A DNA stretch of 64,000 nucleotides, from NCBI GenBank assembly GCA_963978895.1, contig OZ022242.1:1377819-1441818 (forward strand), given 5' to 3'. Under the pieces are notes generated by a model. It worked only from the letters and a program-made list of their open reading frames with translations, had not been told where the DNA came from and made no database searches. The first letter of the stretch is position 1; every line of letters begins with the position of its first letter. Position numbers and translations under genes: made by a program. Positions 13,560 through 31,000 of the stretch are shown here, one piece after another. The DNA is from Erpobdella octoculata (Eukaryota > Annelida > Clitellata > Hirudinida > Erpobdellidae).

Positions 13560-14980
13560 AAAAAAATATAATTCAACCTACAAGCTAATTGAGAATAGAA
13601 TAACAACAACATTGGTCATGAGATCGCGTGGTAATATTCTCAAAAAAATATATACATTCGCATTGCTTGCCCACGCTTCATCGACTAATCTTTTTTTTGT
13701 TATACAAAAATATAAATATCAGTTACGAAAATAAACCACTGAACAGGAAGATTCAACCTACTTTTTTCAGCCAATTAAACGTGAGCAAAATAACGGTCAC
13801 TTTGAATAAAAATAGAAGCAACTAAGCGGAATCATATTGGAAATTGTTGAGTGTTTGAAAAAATATACATTTCCGCAAGACGCGCTCGTGGCCGTGAATC
13901 TGGTACCGTCTCACACTCGGGCTCATCGCTATGGATATATTGCTGGAGATTTTCTGAAGAATGTAGAAATGATTATCTGTTTATGTGGCTTAGAGTCAAC
14001 TAGAAAACTAGCTGGAGTTTTTTTTTTAATTCTTGACAGACGTTAGTTAGTTCGTTCAACAAATAGACGCAAAGCAAAAAATATATTAACACCATTTTGA
14101 AAGCTGTGAGAAAATATTTAGAAATAAATAAAGACGAAAATAAAAATAGTTGAAACTAAAAATACCAAGCAGCAAAAATAGAGAATACATATGAAAATAG
14201 TTGGTAGATAAAACGTTGAAAAACCGAATAACAAAGTTGAAGGAATGAATCGCTCAATCATAACCGGTCATGCGATTAATTTGGGTCAACCGTCCTTCAA
14301 AAATGGATTACTTTTAAAAGTTTCTAAAAAATGTCTTTATTCATTTGAATTAAAACACAAATCAACGCCGCTACAAGAAGCAATTACGTTCGTTTTAATT
14401 CATTTTAATTATTTTTGTTCATCAGTTTCATAACAAACCTGGGATGTGTGAGGAATCTCCCTACCCTACCCGACCCTGTACATACAAATCAGACATCATC
14501 ATCAACAGCACCACCCGAACCTTTTCGTGAGAGAAGGACGTTCATCACGATAAGGTCTCGTCGTCACGAGTTAATAAACGTTAATTTATTGTCAGAGTTT
14601 TGGCAAATTAAAAATGGAGAAAGGAAATTGCTTTATCGCATTTTTTCTCCATTAAAAAACAAATTAACGGAGAACGTCCGTGATGACGTCAGAACACGAC
14701 AAACGCTCGTGCGACGAAGGTGACATTGTGACACAGGTGACACTCGATCGGTTTGATTAAAACTTTCTTCGTCATCATCGTCGTTGTCGTCACCATTATC
14801 ATCATCATCGTTAACATCATCACTATCCTCATTATCGTCACCATCATCATCAACTAAGTCATCATCATCTACAAACAGTTAAACAGAGGAAAACTGAAAA
14901 GTTGAAAATAACCAATATATATCTTGTAATCACAATTTTAATATCAGTGCAAATATTGATTATTCAGATTTTGATTCTCA
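13560..14980. other. Intergenic DNA downstream of the receptor gene
   Basis: Mostly A/T-rich. 14760-14870 is a degenerate CAT/CGT microsatellite. A 10-bp inverted repeat (aatggagaaa / tttctccatt) lies near 14610-14655. A 102-codon plus-strand ORF at 14415 has no recognisable domain. Confidence 0.4.
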
Positions 14981-14982
14981 AC

Positions 14983-14987
<5 letters not shown>

Positions 14988-15080
<93 letters not shown>
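14988..15080. repeat. (AT)n microsatellite
   Basis: A pure AT dinucleotide run of about 90 bp, beginning about 40 bp past the receptor stop codon and so probably in its 3' untranslated region. Confidence 0.97.
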
Positions 15081-15081
<1 letters not shown>

Positions 15082-15120
15082 CAAAAATATAATTGAAGAA
15101 GTTGAAATTGGAACAGATCT

Positions 15121-20419
<5,299 letters not shown>

Positions 20420-20840
20420 GGTGCGGATTTGTGTCGTAGAGATGGGAAATGTATCGTCTAAGTTGGATCAATTCTTTAGTGTAAATTGTGTGGTTTATCT
20501 GAAATTCAAATAAAACTTAAGTGCCTGTAATAATATTGCAATTTTGTTTTATTAAGCGCAAGCTTACAATGAAATTGTATACAAAAATTGTTGTAAATGA
20601 AAATCAGTTGAAATAATGTAAAAACACTATTTTATACAAAATCAAATTATTCAAATAAAATAATTTCAGAAAACAAGTATATTGAAAGAGTAATAATATC
20701 GGAAGGGAAGTTATATTAAAAATATAAAATTGGGGTTTGTTTACATCTTTGCATTATCAAATTATCACTTCAATGCGCGAACGTCAAACTTTTTCTGGTT
20801 TTAATTTGCCTTAGGTATCGAAATGTGATTTAACCGTTAA
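20420..20840. other. Upstream region of the serotonin receptor
   Basis: No TATA box or other promoter element could be placed with confidence. A/T-rich. Confidence 0.35.
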
Positions 20841-20841
20841 T

Positions 20842-21140
20842 GCTATTGCCACGGCGGTACGCGATCTTTGATTCTCTCTATCTTTATTAATTTTATTTTT
20901 TTTACACTATATGGTATATTCAAACTAAGAATTTGTACCTTTATATAAAAATATTAATGAAATTTAAAAAAAATTATTTTGAAATTTTTATGCTACTACC
21001 TAGGATAGGGTTTAGGGGTAGGGATAGGGTTAGGGGTAGGGTTAGGGTTCGGGTTAGGGTTAGAGCTAGGGATAGGGTTAGGGTTAGGGTTAGTAGCAAT
21101 TTTACCGATTGTAATCACGTCGAACCGCCGGGGCAATAGC
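20842..21140. mobile_element. Inverted-repeat-bounded block with telomere-like core
   Basis: The left edge gctattgccacggcggtacg (20842-20861) is an inverted match, about 17 of 20 bases, to 21121-21140. A second inverted pair, gctacta / tagtagc, brackets a degenerate TTAGGG array (about 21001-21093: taggg, ttagggt, ttcgggt and similar units). This looks like a small non-autonomous DNA element. No clear target duplication is visible, so the class is open. Confidence 0.5.
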
Positions 21141-21711
21141 AGCAACCTGATTTAACTGATATTGTAAAGCACAACTTTTATCGAATACGACAACTGGTTT
21201 GGACAGAGCTTAGTAATATTTACACTAAACTGAAATGCATAGAAGCTTGTTTAAACTTCAAGGACTGGAGGGATGTGTCTTCTAAACCTTTAATTAATTT
21301 TTGCATTAATATTTAACCGATGAAAACATAACTTGAAAGACAAAAACAGTTACAGCACAGCACATACATACATACATACATATCGTCTCACACCTCTACA
21401 AAAATCCAAGTAATTTTTTGCTTTTTTTATACGAATGGCCATTATTACAGATTTTATCGAGACTGTCCCAGCCTCGGTTTCATCTCTTACCGCGAGAAAA
21501 ATATATAAAAAAAACACTACGAAACGACTGAATGGCTTCTTATTACCCCTCTGATCCACGGGCTTACTGACGCCTCCTACTCGGGGCTTCTATATTTGGA
21601 ACCGGAAAATCTCTGAATTCTTCTTATTTCGTTCTTCGCTTCTGAAGTTTGTATGAATGCGTCTGTTCGATTGTTTGCTTTACTGTCTGTGTAAGTATTC
21701 TTACATTTTGG

Positions 21712-21761
<50 letters not shown>

Positions 21762-21786
21762 CTCTCTCTCTTTCTCTCTTTCTCTT

Positions 21787-21817
<31 letters not shown>

Positions 21818-22850
21818 TATTGTCCTTTTTTTCTTTCTATCTGTCTCTCTCATCCTTCTTTTTCCTCCTTTTTTAACAGTTTGTATGCAATGCTTTTTTA
21901 AATTTATTTCAATTTAACAGCAACAAACTTTCCACGGCAATAACATAAATATCATAACAACACGAGCACGCCGTTAGCTCTTAATTTTATTTCTCTTTTT
22001 TTTTATTCTTTCTCTCCTTTTCTCAGTACTGCATCGTCAATTTTATTGTTCAGTTTTCTGTATGCAATATAAATGGCCTCTTTTTTTCATGTTCAACCAT
22101 AAAAGTCCCGTAATTTCCTATTAAGTCGTCTCTACGGATCTCTTCTTTGTCTAAATTTTGTTTTATTATTTTTTTCGCATTTATTTCATCTTTCTTATTA
22201 CATCATTGCAGTCACACGTATTGCGTTATTTCATCAATGTTTCTTTTAATTTTGTTAGCGTAAACAATTAATAACATTGAATACGTTTTGTCATCATCTT
22301 TTTACTAGAAAAACACACCCGATCGTGTAAAAGGTAAGAAATCAATGAATATATTCAATGAATGATAAACATTGCAATCATACTTGCCCAAATAAAGATA
22401 CAATTTTGGACCCAAATAACTAAACCAGCCCATCTCTAACTATATAAATATAAATATAATACTGTGTGTTAGTCAGCGAAACAGCCGCTGGAGTGGAAAA
22501 TCTGGAAACGCTAACCGAGCTGATCCTCACTAGCGTGGCTGTGTCTACTTAAGCAGAACACGGCTAATAAATCTTTTATCTGGAAATATGAAACTTGGTG
22601 CCAACCTTGTTGTGGATTAACCTAGTTTTGTACATACCACAGTACAAAGGCTTATATCAACACTAGCTGTATGTAGTACCGATGCTGTCTAGGTTTTTCT
22701 TTCATGCAAGTGTATTTTTTGATGCCACGGAACAAATAGATATTTTGGGGGTTGTAATGTGGCGCACCCTGTCCTTGCAGTAGATGCCAGCCAAACTGTG
22801 TCAGCTTTTAATTGGAATGAAGCTCTACCTAAACTAGAAATATGTTACAG
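21141..22850. other. Intergenic DNA with CT tract
   Basis: Contains (CATA)n at about 21360-21381 and a CT-rich tract at 21715-21850. The rest is A/T-rich with no supported gene. Confidence 0.45.
21715..21850. repeat. (TC)n-rich tract
   Basis: Imperfect CT dinucleotide repeat. The Ser/Leu-repeat ORFs on it are artefacts. Confidence 0.9.
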
Positions 22851-22854
22851 TCAG

Positions 22855-22972
22855 TCGGCCAACGTTTGGTTGGAAGGAATAAAAATGAGAATCTCGATAC
22901 TAAAACAAGCTCCATATACATTCGCTTAAGCTTCTGCTCTTACCAACTAAGCTACGCACTATAGTATAGCAC
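22855..22972 (-). mobile_element. Degenerate tRNA-derived SINE head
   Basis: On the minus strand tagcttagttggtaagagc is a good tRNA A-box and D-arm. A weak B-box-like tcgagattc follows at a tRNA-like distance. The arms do not close into a functional cloverleaf, so an old tRNA-derived SINE is more likely than a gene. Confidence 0.4.
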
Positions 22973-25040
22973 GGGCCGGGCCGGGACTTGACTTTAGGGT
23001 TTTCAATTTTGCCAGGCCGAGTATAAGAATTTTAGACCAGTAAAAACGGACTGGTTGCAAATTAGCACGTACTGGGCTGGGCCTGAAATTTTGGCCCATG
23101 GAACGGGCCAAGGCGAATCGCGAAAAATGTACCCGTGCAATTCTCTACTACGCACCATCCACAAAAATGATGGATTTTTATTCTTGTCCTTGGTAAGTGA
23201 CATTATAAGAGAGCCGGCTCGACTACTGCACCTGCAAATCTACCAGATATATTTAATGACTGCAAATACCAGATTGAGATATTTCATATGGATATATAAT
23301 TTAATTTAGATGAAGATGAAGATGTAATTATATTTAGATGAATATGTAATTATATTTATATAGGTATGAATAGTTATTGTTATTAATATATGATCTTTAA
23401 TGAGTAATCAAGGCTGCAATCGAAAAACTCCGTCATTTTTTGACAGTCTATTTCTAGGATATAACTAATTTAAAACTTTTGTTAACATAAAATATGGCTT
23501 TAACTTAATAAATTGATTAAACAATCAATGTGTTTAAAAATAATCAACTTAATTCAAGTTATTTATAATTCATAATAATATTTTTTTATTTTTTTTCAAT
23601 TGGTTTAATCAGTTTAAATCTTGTTCATTTATTTTTCCATCTATTCAGAAGAAGGGAATTGTACAGCGAGAGATCAACAGTTCATTTAATATTGCGAGAA
23701 ATAAAAAAATATAGTTTTAATTTTTTTTCTAATTCGTTTTAAATGAAAAATATCGACATCTCTTTTTTTTTAATCCTCGAGTTAGATCCTTGTTAGATCG
23801 TCTCTTGTTATATCCTCTGAACCTTAGCGTCGTGTCATTAACTCAATTACAATCGTAAAACAACGGAAAACGCCTCGGAACCGGTCAAAACAAGATCGAT
23901 ATCTCTATTCGAGACTGACTCGTCAACGCCTCGGTCTTGTCCGCCATCGGTCTCGAAAAAAAGCACCGTAGGTTTTCGAGGCAGTTCCATTTACTCGCTC
24001 CAACTTCGAGATCGAAGTAATCCGATAACCGTAGAGGCCGAGTTCTATGGTTGTTTATTTTTCATGAAATAGAAATTAATGACTCCTAGGCGCTTGCAAA
24101 TCAAGTTGCGCGAGCTACGGCAGGGTCGAGTTCTTCAAGTGAACCGGGCGAATGCGTGACCTTTGCGCTGACCCCCGGCGGTTGAGTCATAAGTATTCGC
24201 GTTTGAGATTTGCTGAAGTTAGAATAAATGAGGAACTGATAACTTGAAAAAAAAATGAAAAAATACTACTAAAAAAAAGAGTTAGAGAGAAAAAGAAAAA
24301 AAAACAGAGAGAGTTAAAAATAAAATAATAATACCAAAAAACACCGAAAATGCTCTCTGATGTTGAGCAACATGTTGAGCAACAGTTTTTGTTTGATGTG
24401 AGCGGCGTTGATTTAAAACGAATAACAGAAGAGAGGTGGCATGATCCGTTTAGTCATCCAGACGTCCGTCCGTCATTCATACGTCCTTACTGCTACACCA
24501 TCTTTCCTGCTTTGTATCTGTTCGTGCAATTTTCCCAGACTTGCATCCTGCTTTCCATCTGTCAGCCCACCACTACTAGACGTCGGATGATCAAACTCTT
24601 TCCTCTACAGGCGGGTCATTCCACGCGTTCAGCGGAGACTTATTTTTCAATGCCCCCCCCAGTAAATCATTCCGTACCATCCGGATCCCGTAGATCCATC
24701 ATCGGATCGATCATATTCATGGCGGACGTAATGAATCGATTCTCGGTTATCTCTGGTTTTTTTTTTATTTAGAGTTCGCATGAATGATTGTACTCATTAA
24801 GGGAGCACATGTGCCACAGATATCAAGACGCACGCAAAAGCGTATTACTTATTTTTTTTAACAAACTCATAGAAAGACAAAGAAACAGACACATGCACAC
24901 ATTCAAACTCATTCACAGACAAAAAAATGGAGCACATTCTCGTACAGACAGGCGAAAACACAGACGTTTAAAACACGAACAGATAGAAACCGCAGAGCAA
25001 AAGTTCCCAGACGATAAAATACCGGTTGAATGGACGGACA
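22973..25040. other. Intergenic DNA with a GC-richer block
   Basis: 23790-24200 is clearly GC-richer than its surroundings (for example accggtcaaaacaagatcg and gacccccggcggttgag), which could mark a 5' untranslated exon, promoter or old repeat. I could not build an exon from it. A 140-codon plus-strand ORF at 24350 shows no domain and includes simple repeats, so it is not called. Confidence 0.35.
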
Positions 25041-25049
25041 TTCGAAGAA

Positions 25050-25405
25050 CAACCACAATCACACGCACAACCTCACACACACAACTTCACACACATACAC
25101 AATCAAGCATACACAATCAAGCACACACAATCACACATACACACAACTTCACACACATACACAATCAAGCCCACACACAATCTCACACACATACACAATC
25201 AAGCACACACACAACCTCACACACATACACAATCAAGCACACACACAACCTCACACACATACACAGTCAAAGCACACACACACAACCTCACACACATACA
25301 CAATCAAGCACATACACACATACACAATCAAAGCATACACACATACACAATCAAAGCACACACACACAATCTCACACACATACAATCACATAGCACATAC
25401 AATCT
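25050..25405. repeat. CA-rich minisatellite, about 30-bp unit
   Basis: Repeated cctcacacacatacacaatc + aagcacacaca units run up to the assembly gap. His/Thr-repeat ORFs through it are artefacts. Confidence 0.85.
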
Positions 25406-25605
25406 NNNNNNNNNNNNNNNNNNNNNNNNNNNNNNNNNNNNNNNNNNNNNNNNNNNNNNNNNNNNNNNNNNNNNNNNNNNNNNNNNNNNNNNNNNNNNNN
25501 NNNNNNNNNNNNNNNNNNNNNNNNNNNNNNNNNNNNNNNNNNNNNNNNNNNNNNNNNNNNNNNNNNNNNNNNNNNNNNNNNNNNNNNNNNNNNNNNNNNN
25601 NNNNN
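25406..25605. other. Assembly gap (200 N)
   Basis: Exactly 200 unknown bases directly after a minisatellite, so the array probably continues into it. The round size suggests an estimated or placeholder length. Confidence 0.99.
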
Positions 25606-25897
25606 AAAGGTTTCCGCATCCAAAGAACCCTTTCAAAAACCACTTGTAAATCTCATCGGATCGAGCACGCCGACACGACTGAAAGAAATCCATACCGGAC
25701 GCGGAGCGCACTTCCGGTTTAGATCTGCAATTAAATAAAATTATCTTTTTTTCTTCTATTCAACTCTTCCTTTAATGGCGTTTCTATGGTGATCTCAAAT
25801 TTATTGAGGCTTTCGCTCGATTTCGGTAGAGGAAGCAAAGTGTAGTGTTTTTTTTTTAAAGTTTTTCGATGGCAGTTGAGCTTGTTGTTGAAAAAAA

Positions 25898-26105
25898 CTG
25901 TTTGTCGTTGCATCGGCGCTATCAGTTGCTTGTTGTTGCGTCGGCGTTGTCAGTTGCTTGTTGTTTCATCGGCACTGTCAATTATTTGTCGTTGCATCGG
26001 CACTGTCAATTATTTGTCGTTGCGTCGGCACTGTCAATTATTTGTCGTTGCATCGGCACTGTCAGTTGCTTGTCGTTGCATCGGCAATGGCAGCGTTTGT
26101 CGTAG
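25898..26105. repeat. 27-bp minisatellite, about 7 copies
   Basis: Unit resembling ttgtcgttgcatcggcactg + tcaatta, with base changes between copies. The period is nine codons, so it stays open in two frames. No splice or start evidence supports coding. Confidence 0.85.
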
Positions 26106-26109
26106 TAAT

Positions 26110-27690
26110 AGCATTAGTAGTTGTTGCGGTCTGAATCGTTCGAGTTCATGCTCCATTAGTGCTCTCTATTCTTGGCTGCACGTCGCAGCGAGTGTGACAT
26201 TGTGCGCTTGCTGTGTAGATGGGAGGAAGAAGGGAAGGAAGGAAGAAAAATATTAAAGGAACGTACCGTACTGTAAATTGATGTCGAGCTGATTTGAAAT
26301 AAATGACTGCAATGATTTTATGAACACCAATTACTTCTTTGTCTATAACTTCACCATTTCATGTTCATGTTTTATGGAGAGAGAGTCTAAGACAGACTTT
26401 CAAGCAACTTAAAGCAGATTTGTTTTTTCCATTTTCTCGCTCTATCTAGTTAGGTTACAAAAAAAAGCGAGAGAAATCAGATAAAATCAAGTTAGGATAT
26501 GAAGAGAGAAGAAAAAACTTAACTGCTGCCGTTTCATTTTGATTAAAACTTTTTATGAAGAACTTAAAATTGTTTGAAAAATCTATATTTTCTAATCCAC
26601 GCATCTGTGTCTTTTTACAGCAAATCATTGTCATTAAACACGTACACACGAGATCTTTCAATGATAATTTTCTAATCGGTTCCATGAACTGAGGTGTCCC
26701 GTTAAGGTTCACGTGCGTTTTTTTTTTTTTTTTGCAGCACATGTGGCTAAGCTGCAGGTATGTCCACCACCGACCCATCGAGTTCAAGATTTGTCGCTTC
26801 TATAAAAAAAAACAAATTGAATAAAAAAAAGCTATTCTCCAAGAAAAAAACTACAAAAACCTCTGGAAAAACCTTGAAAAAGCACAACTCCGGTGGTTTC
26901 TGGGTGCACGGCTGCACACAAGCTCTATCGATGGTATTAATAAAAGTAATTCTGCATTTAGACAAGCTACGTCTTTTTAATTAACAACAGATTAACGATC
27001 TAAACGAATCCGTTGCTTTTATTGAAGATAGTATGGCACGTTATATTCTGCTGCAGTCGTTACAATATAGAGAATTAGGTGTACTGTCCTATAAGAATTC
27101 TTCTTATTATTATTTGCCAACAATATTATAGCTATTCTGTGGCTTGTATACAATAGTATGCATTACGATGATGCATTACTGTTTTATATCTGCCTCAAGA
27201 ATTTAATAATATTGTTGTTTTTGTTTTATTTTGTTTTCGGTTGTTTCATTTCTTCTTCTTCTTTTTCCCAGACCTCTCATGAAATCCGTTCCGTATGAAA
27301 ATAACAGAAAAAAACATATCTGCTTCAACTCTCTTTCTTTTTTCTGATTTTACATTTTTTATCTCTCTTTCTTTTTCTCTTTTTTTATCTCTTTCAGTTC
27401 TTTTTTTCTCTTTCTTCTTCTCTTTCTATTTTTAATTCTTTCTTGCTCTATCTCTCTTGCTCTTTCTATTTCTCTATATTTCTTTCGTTCTCTTTCACCA
27501 TGTCGCTAATCTAAGAGTCGTTTTAAGTCCTCTTAAGACGGGACTCACTCCCGCTGGAGAGCAACGTGAGTTCGTGAAGAACTTTGATTTTTCTTTTTTT
27601 TTCTTCTACTCCTTTCCTTTTTTTAAGTTCATTTTTGCATTTCATTTTTTAAGTTAAAGCGAAAACAGAAACGCAATTGCAAATTTAATA
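26110..27690. other. Intergenic DNA
   Basis: Only short ORFs and T/CT-rich runs (26716-26735 poly-T, 27330-27480 CT-rich) are seen. Confidence 0.4.
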
Positions 27691-27694
27691 CGCT

Positions 27695-27700
27695 TTTATT
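27695..27700 (-). promoter_or_regulatory. Candidate polyadenylation signal AATAAA
   Basis: AATAAA on the minus strand about 310 bases past the stop codon of the 28007-38073 gene. Confidence 0.4.
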
Positions 27701-28006
27701 TTTAATAACACAAAAATTAAATTAAATTGATTCAATAAAATACGATGCCCTACAGGAGTACTTTCAAGACCAAAAATAAACGTAACAAACAAAAAGTAAT
27801 TCTCACACACAAAAAACTAATGAAATTCAGAGAAATATTACGCAGAAGGTTTGACTCGGTGACATACATTCTCTCGTATCTGTTCCTCTACTCTACTTAC
27901 ATTTAAACGGGTAAACGAAGACAACGTCTCAAACTGAATCTGAAACTCGGAATATACCATGCTCGTTTATAAAAGTTCAGCAGGAGCGTATACCAGTAGG
28001 CTCGAA

Positions 28007-31000
28007 TTATTTCCTGACGATGGCTTCTTGGAGTTCAAGCACGGCCATCATGTCCGATGGATCTTTTCTGTTCAAGTTCATAAAACTTTCAGCCACCTGG
28101 AGATGAGCTGAAGTAAAATGACAATAATAATTTTAAGTAATATTATTATTATTATTATACTAATTATTGCCATCGTAATTATGTTTATTGTATTTTTATT
28201 ATTACTATTATTTTTAGTTTTCATTTAAACAATTATTCATTTATTTATTTATTTATTCATTCATTCATTCATTCATTGGTTGATTCATTCATTTATTCAT
28301 TCATTCATTCATTCATTCATTCATTCATTCATTCATTCATTCATTCATTCATTCATTCATTCATTCATTCATTCATTCATTCATTCATTCATTCATTCAT
28401 TCATTCATTCATTCATTCATTCATTCATTCATTCATTCATTCATTCATTCATTCATTCATTCATTCATTCATTCATTCATTCATTCATTCATTCATTCAT
28501 TCATTCATTCATTCATTCATTCATTCATTCATTCATTCATTCATTCATTCATTCATTCATTCATTCATTCATTCATTCATTCATTCATTCATTCATTCAT
28601 TCATCCATTCATCCATTCATTCATTCATCCATTCATCCATTCATTCATTCATTCGTTCGTTCGTTCGTTCGTTCATTCATTCATTCATTTTTCTATTTTT
28701 TATTTATTTACTTACTTGTAGCCTAAAAAACAAGTTTTGCACGAAAGAAAAATATTTATTATGTTATTACATAACCAATGGATGCATAAATAATCATATT
28801 ATACAACCCGTTGCATAAAAGAAAACTCACCATAAAAGTAATAATTACGTTATTTCCCAAAATAAATAAATAGATGAGCAGTTAAATAATTAAATAAATG
28901 CGAAAATACTTACATAAACAAATAAAAACTGAAAGTTGAGATGAACACACACGTTCTACATCATTTAAAATATATCAGGCTTTCCCGACTAGCGTTGGAC
29001 CACGTAATGTAAAAAAATAAAATAAACAGAAAGTCAACGTACATGCTTTCTCTACCATCGAAGCCAGCATGTCATCCAGCTGAGATTGGGCGCTGCTCGG
29101 AGGCGGAGCCGCCGGGGGAAGAAGGTCTGAGATGGTGCTGCGAGCCATCGCCAGAACGAGCTGGCTGGGCGATGCGTCCAAAATCGGCTGGATGTTGTGC
29201 AGCGAATGTACCGGACCAAGGGCCGGGGTTGACTTGTCAACGCCAATGTTTAGTTGAGACAATAAACCGACTACACTCTGTTCGAAAAACCTTTCTAAAG
29301 CTAACTGGCTCTGTCTCGATGAGAGGTTGCGGCGGCGAGCGAACGGCTCGCGAATATTGGCAAAAGAGATGTGCCTGGCTTGGTCAGCTTCCGAGGATGG
29401 GGGCGGCGGCGGTTCGCCAAATATCTTAACCTTACTCGGACCCTGAGTTAGCCGACGACCGGGATTCTTTGCACTGTCATCAGCGGTGTCCAGTTGCATG
29501 ACAAGAACAACGCTGCCAACCCGCGATTTCTTCGACGACGGAAGAACATGAATAGCTACCTCGTTGTTTTCATCATAAACGCTTTGTATGACTTCCCTGT
29601 GGCTGGTTCCGCTATCTTTTTTATTCCACTCATTTTTTCCAACGGTTTCTTTTCCTTGATTTCCACTCTCCCTGCCGGCCTCTCTGCTCACTTCAGGGCC
29701 GGCTGCCTCGACGGCGATGCGACTGACGACGAACGGACCCGACCCCGTGGGCGCGATACTTGCCGCTAGCTCGTCGATGATGGGCCTGAGCACGGTGATC
29801 GCATCGGGTAGAACGGCCTCGGGCAATTCGCCGTATGTGGAGTTCTTGGAAGCGGATAGTCTCCTGTGCTCGGTGCTTATCACCTGGATGCGCTCAGACA
29901 TGCCGTCCAGTTGCAGCTGTTTGGCCGTATCGACAACGACCACGAACATCCTGTCCATGTCTTCTTGCAACTGCTGCCTCATTCCGGCTTCCGCCACTGA
30001 TTCTTTAACTGGCGATACGACCAGTGATGGCGAGTCGTCATTTTCTGAAACCTTCTTAATACCAGAAGAAGGAAATTTTTTCTCCACGCTCTTGTCGGCC
30101 TCGTTCTCCACCAAGGACATCCTGGCGCTTTCTGTCTCTATGGCTTCGGCCAGCATGATCAAGGCCGATTTACGTTTCTGGCAAGTTAAACTAACAGTTA
30201 ACAAAAAAAAAGTGATGGTTTTTTTTTAAACTAGAACAAAAATAATTAAAAATAATTAGTACGAAAAATTAATTTGAAAATCAGCGTTTACAATTTTCAA
30301 AACTGATTGTCAGTTATTTTTTTTTAAATTATTACTTATGATGATGAAGAAAAACAAACTAGTTCAACAAACGGAAAATAATAAAGACGACAATTTATAT
30401 AGCGCCGTGTTAAGCAGAAGCAGCTTAAATGGCGCTTACAAAAAAAAAAAAAACAAATATATAAACAAGCCTCTCGTTCATTTTTTATTTTGCCAACCGA
30501 TGGCATTTCATGAACACTGTCTGCTGCCCAGTTGAACGACCCGCCTTCCCTGATCATATCCACTGCTAGGCATGACGTCCGGCTGAGCTGCTGGACCAGT
30601 CCATCGTCCAGTCGAGAGAACTCTGTTTTGCCAATGTATTCATCCGCGTGCAGCAGGCTGACGCTCAGCGCATCTGGGTCTGCATCTGTTTTTTGAGACT
30701 CCCTCCAGTGATCGAGCAGACTGTTGTCACAGGGGAACTCCGGCTGCTCGTTCAGCTGCACGTCGGGAACGTCTTTAGAAGAAGGCAAGTCTTGCCAGAG
30801 CCGCTTGACACGGGATAGATTGAGCGGCTGGATGGAGGTGCCTGGTGTGGAAATAGTATCTGGTTCCTCGATATCTAGCATAAAGTCTACATCTTCACCG
30901 AGATCCAGTCGCTGGCGGGGAGGATAGGTGTGACGGAAAAAATCTGGCCAGTTGGCAGCAAAAGTCCTGAATTAAAATGGAATAATGCAAGCTAATATGT

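Noticed and set aside
12488..13571. Three overlapping ORFs of about 340 codons (Phe-Ile-His-Ser repeats)
   Set aside because: They are the ATTC microsatellite read in all three plus frames.
24350..24772. 140-codon plus-strand ORF
   Set aside because: No recognisable family, contains a CGTC simple repeat, and no promoter, splice or poly(A) context.
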